64,000 nucleotides of DNA from contig CM043967.1 of assembly GCA_014529385.2 (NCBI GenBank), positions 85,995,278 through 86,059,277 on the forward strand, given 5' to 3'. Positions 60,901 to 64,000 of the stretch are shown here, piece by piece (positions within the stretch are counted from its first letter, which is position 1; each line of letters opens with the position of its first letter). The position numbers and the translations under genes are program-made. This DNA comes from Adiantum capillus-veneris. Its lineage: Eukaryota > Streptophyta > Polypodiopsida > Polypodiales > Pteridaceae. Under the pieces are notes generated by a model that had not been told where the DNA came from, made no database searches, and saw only the letters and a list, made by a program, of their open reading frames with translations.

Positions 60901-61533
60901 TCTCTTCTTCTTTGTCATTTGGTAAGCAGTGAGACAGCACCTTCAACCTCATTCCAGTCGGTCTTAAGTCCTTGCTCAGCATCTTTATCTTCAAGAAGAA
61001 GCTCCAAATTTTCTTGAAACTCTTTACCTGTAGTTTGTAATAAAAGATATGTCTTCTCTGTATCTAGTGTGGCCTTTTCTGTCCTTGTGAGTTGTGCATA
61101 GCGCCGCTCAAATTCCCTAAGTAGCTCTATTATTGATAGTCCTTATTTTGGCTTGACTACCCATTCTAAGAATGTTCTTTTGACCACTCTCTCAGAGTCC
61201 TCCATGAAATATTCCTCCTTCAAAGCTACTTTGAGTTCTTCCCAGTTTCTCCCATGACCATCTTTAATTGCCCTAACATATTCCCTAATTTTTGGAGCAA
61301 CAACCAGATCAAAGCTTTGAATCATCTCACCTTCTGACAAGCAATGCATCTCCATCTCCTTTACATACTTGCATAAGTACTTGGTTACATCTTTGCCATT
61401 GAACTGATCCTTTATGCTAACAACTGCTTCTTTCAGTGGCATGTTGTTGTTGCATGAACATTGCAAATGCTTGAAACATTTGCATTATTGTTGGGTCAAA
61501 ATGCATACCCTCTTGCTCAACATGATCACCCAT
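57970..61533 (-). pseudogene. Gypsy gag-protease-RT, decayed and truncated
   Basis: From ATG 61533 on the minus strand: gag (DQFNGKDVTKYLCKYVKEME, 61400-61340), zinc knuckle CIWCDSTDHVRRDC (about 60690-60649), protease region (SCPSVKVTIGDVKV near 59515-59475, then LILGQPYIVGVQMETKVMDD across a frame change near 59440-59380), and the start of reverse transcriptase (VRNVGTSPFVDEFAEAFAGR, YDQFQLAIESKDLTT, 58365-58190). The RT stops at about 57975; the catalytic core, RNase H and integrase are gone. Many stops and at least four frameshifts. The left boundary joins unrelated sequence, so this is a truncation after insertion. Confidence 0.85.
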
Positions 61534-61556
61534 GGTTACCCACAAACTCTAACCCT

Positions 61557-61580
61557 GGCAGATCCGTGTCGGGTTCACCA
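61557..61580 (-). other. Gypsy primer-binding site
   Basis: On the minus strand TGGTGAACCCGACACGG begins 6 bases after the LTR end (...GACA at 61587) and about 47 bases before the gag ATG. It starts with TGG, as the complement of a tRNA CCA end must. I did not assign the tRNA. Confidence 0.6.
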
Positions 61581-61586
61581 AAAATA

Positions 61587-63528
61587 TGTCGAGAAGTTTG
61601 CGATCTTGCACACAAAGATGAAAACATCAAGGCTATGGTCGTATCGTATCATGGGTAATATGAAAGGGTCAATAGATGAGTTAATGGCGTTCAATATTTT
61701 CCGACCAAACAAGCTACGAATTGTTCTTTGGAATTGTAACTTTGTGTTCACCATAATATATATGTTTTGTCTAGTGATTGAGATTAATTGTGTATACAAA
61801 TTCTTTTGGTTCATAGCAAGATAACTACACTTATGTCAAAAGAAAAATTATACTCTATAAGGGGTAGTATGATGGGATCCGGTGAAAGACATATTACATT
61901 GGGCCTTTCTGGGCCAAAGAGAAACACTATTCATTGTTGAAAGTGTATTTTATGGCTAATCCATACGTTAATTGTAATAGATCACACAGAGTAGAAGCGA
62001 TAGAAATTCACATCATGTGGATTATTCATTTAGGATAACTTTAGTATGTGAAAAATGTAGATATGAGAGAAGTGAAGGAAAGAGAATTTCCCTCCCAAGC
62101 CCTATTCTTACCCGTAGGCAATAAGGATATTGAGGAGAGATGTACCTGTAGCAAGGAGAACCTAGAATTTATAGAGAAAATGACTTTCTAAGAGTGAGAG
62201 AGATAGATATGGTTAGGGAAATGAAATTAGATATATATGTTGGATTAGAGATGAAAAAGAAAACAACAAGAAACCAACAAAATATCAAAGTAAAATACAT
62301 CTTACTTGACGAACTCTTCAAGAGTTATTCACTATTTTGACAGGGAGAGAAGAAGAGGGAAGACTTTAGCCTTGATCGATGCACCAAGTTCAAGACCTTC
62401 TTTGATTAGAGTTGATCTTCCAAGGATAACTTACAAGATTGGCTAGTTTTCCTCTAGGAGCAAGTGTAGGCTTAGGCTTCTGTTTATGGCTAATTACAAT
62501 TAGCCATCAATCCTCTCACTCTCTCATGAATGCTTTTTAAGAAAGAAGAGGTCCCCTTTTATAGGTGATGGGAACCCCCGAGGGCTACACAAGAAAGAGA
62601 AGAGCGAGTATGAACAGGAAGTGATAAAGTTTGAGATGAGTTGTCCCTTCATGTGGACAGATTGAGGTCCACCATTTTAATCATATCTCCTCAACCATGG
62701 CTCCAAATAAAGAAATAAAAATAGAAGCAAAAAATTTAGCTCATTAGCTATGACTCCCATTTTATATACTTCTTCCCATTGGGAAGAGAACGGGGTCTAG
62801 GAGGGCCTCTTTATTTGGCAGTTTAAGGAAGTCAAACCTTTTGTATCAAGAAAGTAATCAAAGGACAACTTTTGAATTTAAATAGGAAAAACGACTAGTT
62901 TATTTGAATTCAAAGTTTCCTCCCAAAATGAAATTTAGAATCGAGCGGGTAAAACCATATCATATAGCATATCTATCAAAAGAGCTTGACACGTAGATTG
63001 TAGATCTATGATCTCCGTACAAGTTGGAGATCATATATGGGAGTTATGGAAGGCCGAAAGTCATAAATTTGTCTATCTCCTTTTGGGGGGAAAAGTGCAT
63101 CCTTTGACCACTCTTACACATCTCTTGCACACCCACCATTCTTGCACACATGGCGTATACCTATTTGTCAAAATGTTAATCACTTCCATAAGCTCATAGA
63201 AAATAAAGAGGCCCTCCTACACCCCATCCCTTCCTAGTACAATTTGGATTGAAACCTTACGTAAAAAATTCACCAAAATAGGATATCTTTTTGGTAGCAA
63301 AAGTCTTCTTGTGGTCCCCTTACTTAGACTTCCACTTGATTCCAATGGACACCTCATGCAATATGAAAGCATGACATTGCTCCTTAACAAAGGTTTATAA
63401 GCATCTTCTTAATAATTCATTGAATGGAATGCATCTTTGAAAATCATGCAAGCTAGTGTCCCACTAGGATTTGATTCCTTCCTAGTAGCTAGTCAAAAGA
63501 AATATAAGAAATTTATGAAAAATACATA

Positions 63529-63568
<40 letters not shown>

Positions 63569-63819
63569 AGTTACCCTAGATATAAGATCTAGCTAGGGTG
63601 TGAGATGATAATGAGATAGTAGAAATAAAGAAACAATTCTTTTTGCCCCAAGTTAAAGAGGCGCACCTATTGACGCTTTTTCCATAGGACTTTTTGATGG
63701 TAAAGTAAGAATATGTTACCCTTGAGATAAATAATAGGATGAGATAGAAAGCCTATTATTATACTTAGATATGCATATGTACATTATAGGAAAGATACTT
63801 CTATATCTAAAAAGTTGCA
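61587..63819 (-). repeat. Gypsy 5' LTR, 2.2 kb
   Basis: Ends are TGCAAC...GACA on the minus strand. It lies directly upstream of the primer site and gag. It is a direct repeat of 6671-9150 over two long blocks (about 61614-62525 and 63440-63819). (TA)n at 63536-63564 is absent from the other copy. It contains the empty target site CCCTAGAT for the 759-bp TIR element. Confidence 0.82.
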
Positions 63820-64000
63820 TCACAGCAATGCATTTTTTGCCTCATTGCGGCTTGCATAAAGACCAGCCATAATATCCCAAGCCTGTTTTGCAGATTTCGC
63901 TGGAGGAGTAATGGTGCGCTTCACAAACAACGCAATCAATGCATGAGCCTGCGCATCCTTTACATCCCAACGAGCTTGTTATGCCGTAGGCAAAACAACT
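63820..64000 (-). pseudogene. Copia gag (UBN2) fragment, cut by the gypsy LTR
   Basis: Minus-strand reading gives ARWDVKDAQAHALIALFVKR and AKQAWDIMAGLYASRNEAK, the classic copia gag UBN2 pattern (W..KD..A...I, A..AWD.L...Y). It runs off the window and is cut at 63820 by the LTR. One stop is visible near 63980. Confidence 0.75.

Overview
This is a gene-poor, repeat-rich stretch of a plant nuclear genome. The evidence for a land plant is a thaumatin-like gene with spliceosomal introns, plant-type L1 LINE, Ty1/copia and Ty3/gypsy elements, and an interstitial block of TTTAGGG-type telomere repeat (57043-57106). Long CT/GA, CA/TG and poly-C/G tracts and many nested, decayed retroelements would suit a large genome such as a fern's, but the lineage cannot be fixed from the sequence alone.

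Layout. 1-6670: one apparently intact host gene, a thaumatin-like protein on the minus strand (exons 4736-4673, 4417-3628, 3489-3366) with a signal peptide, 16 cysteines and a C-terminal GPI-type tail, plus short inverted-repeat elements. 6671-9150: a gypsy LTR copy that carries a 759-bp TIR transposon with an 8-bp target duplication; the other LTR copy at 61587-63819 shows the empty site. 9621-17250: an L1 LINE (minus strand), split in its endonuclease by a short gag-only copia element (13200-16927, target duplication CATTT). 17467-24037: a chimeric LTR element (target duplication AGTTT) whose LTRs belong to one family while the interior carries gag-pol and a 3' LTR of another. 24263-25466: the C-terminal end of a second kind of LINE. 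26186-30390: CT, TA, TG and GA tracts around a roughly 950-bp foldback with tRNA-like promoter boxes in both arms. 30895-31690: a ~357-bp tandem repeat. 31693-33911 (minus) and 38722-44099 (plus): two members of one protein family joining a RING-like finger, an acidic/lysine-rich repeat region and an FCP1-like HAD domain; both carry stops or frameshifts. 45180-46605 (minus): a decayed gene with a DDE-like pattern. 48107-49015: a poly-A-tailed retroposed insertion with 15-bp target duplications. 49408-51060: decayed L1 ORF1 and the start of ORF2. 52028-56861: a region bounded by 15-bp inverted repeats and TTAA on both sides, enclosing a long palindrome and another LINE end. 57970-63819: a gypsy element (minus strand) truncated in reverse transcriptase. 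63820-64000: a copia gag fragment into which the gypsy LTR inserted.

No operon-like or pathway relation links these genes. The window is mainly a record of layered insertions. The items most worth following are the RING/HAD pair, the TTAA-flanked element, the DDE-like pseudogene and the tRNA-box foldback.
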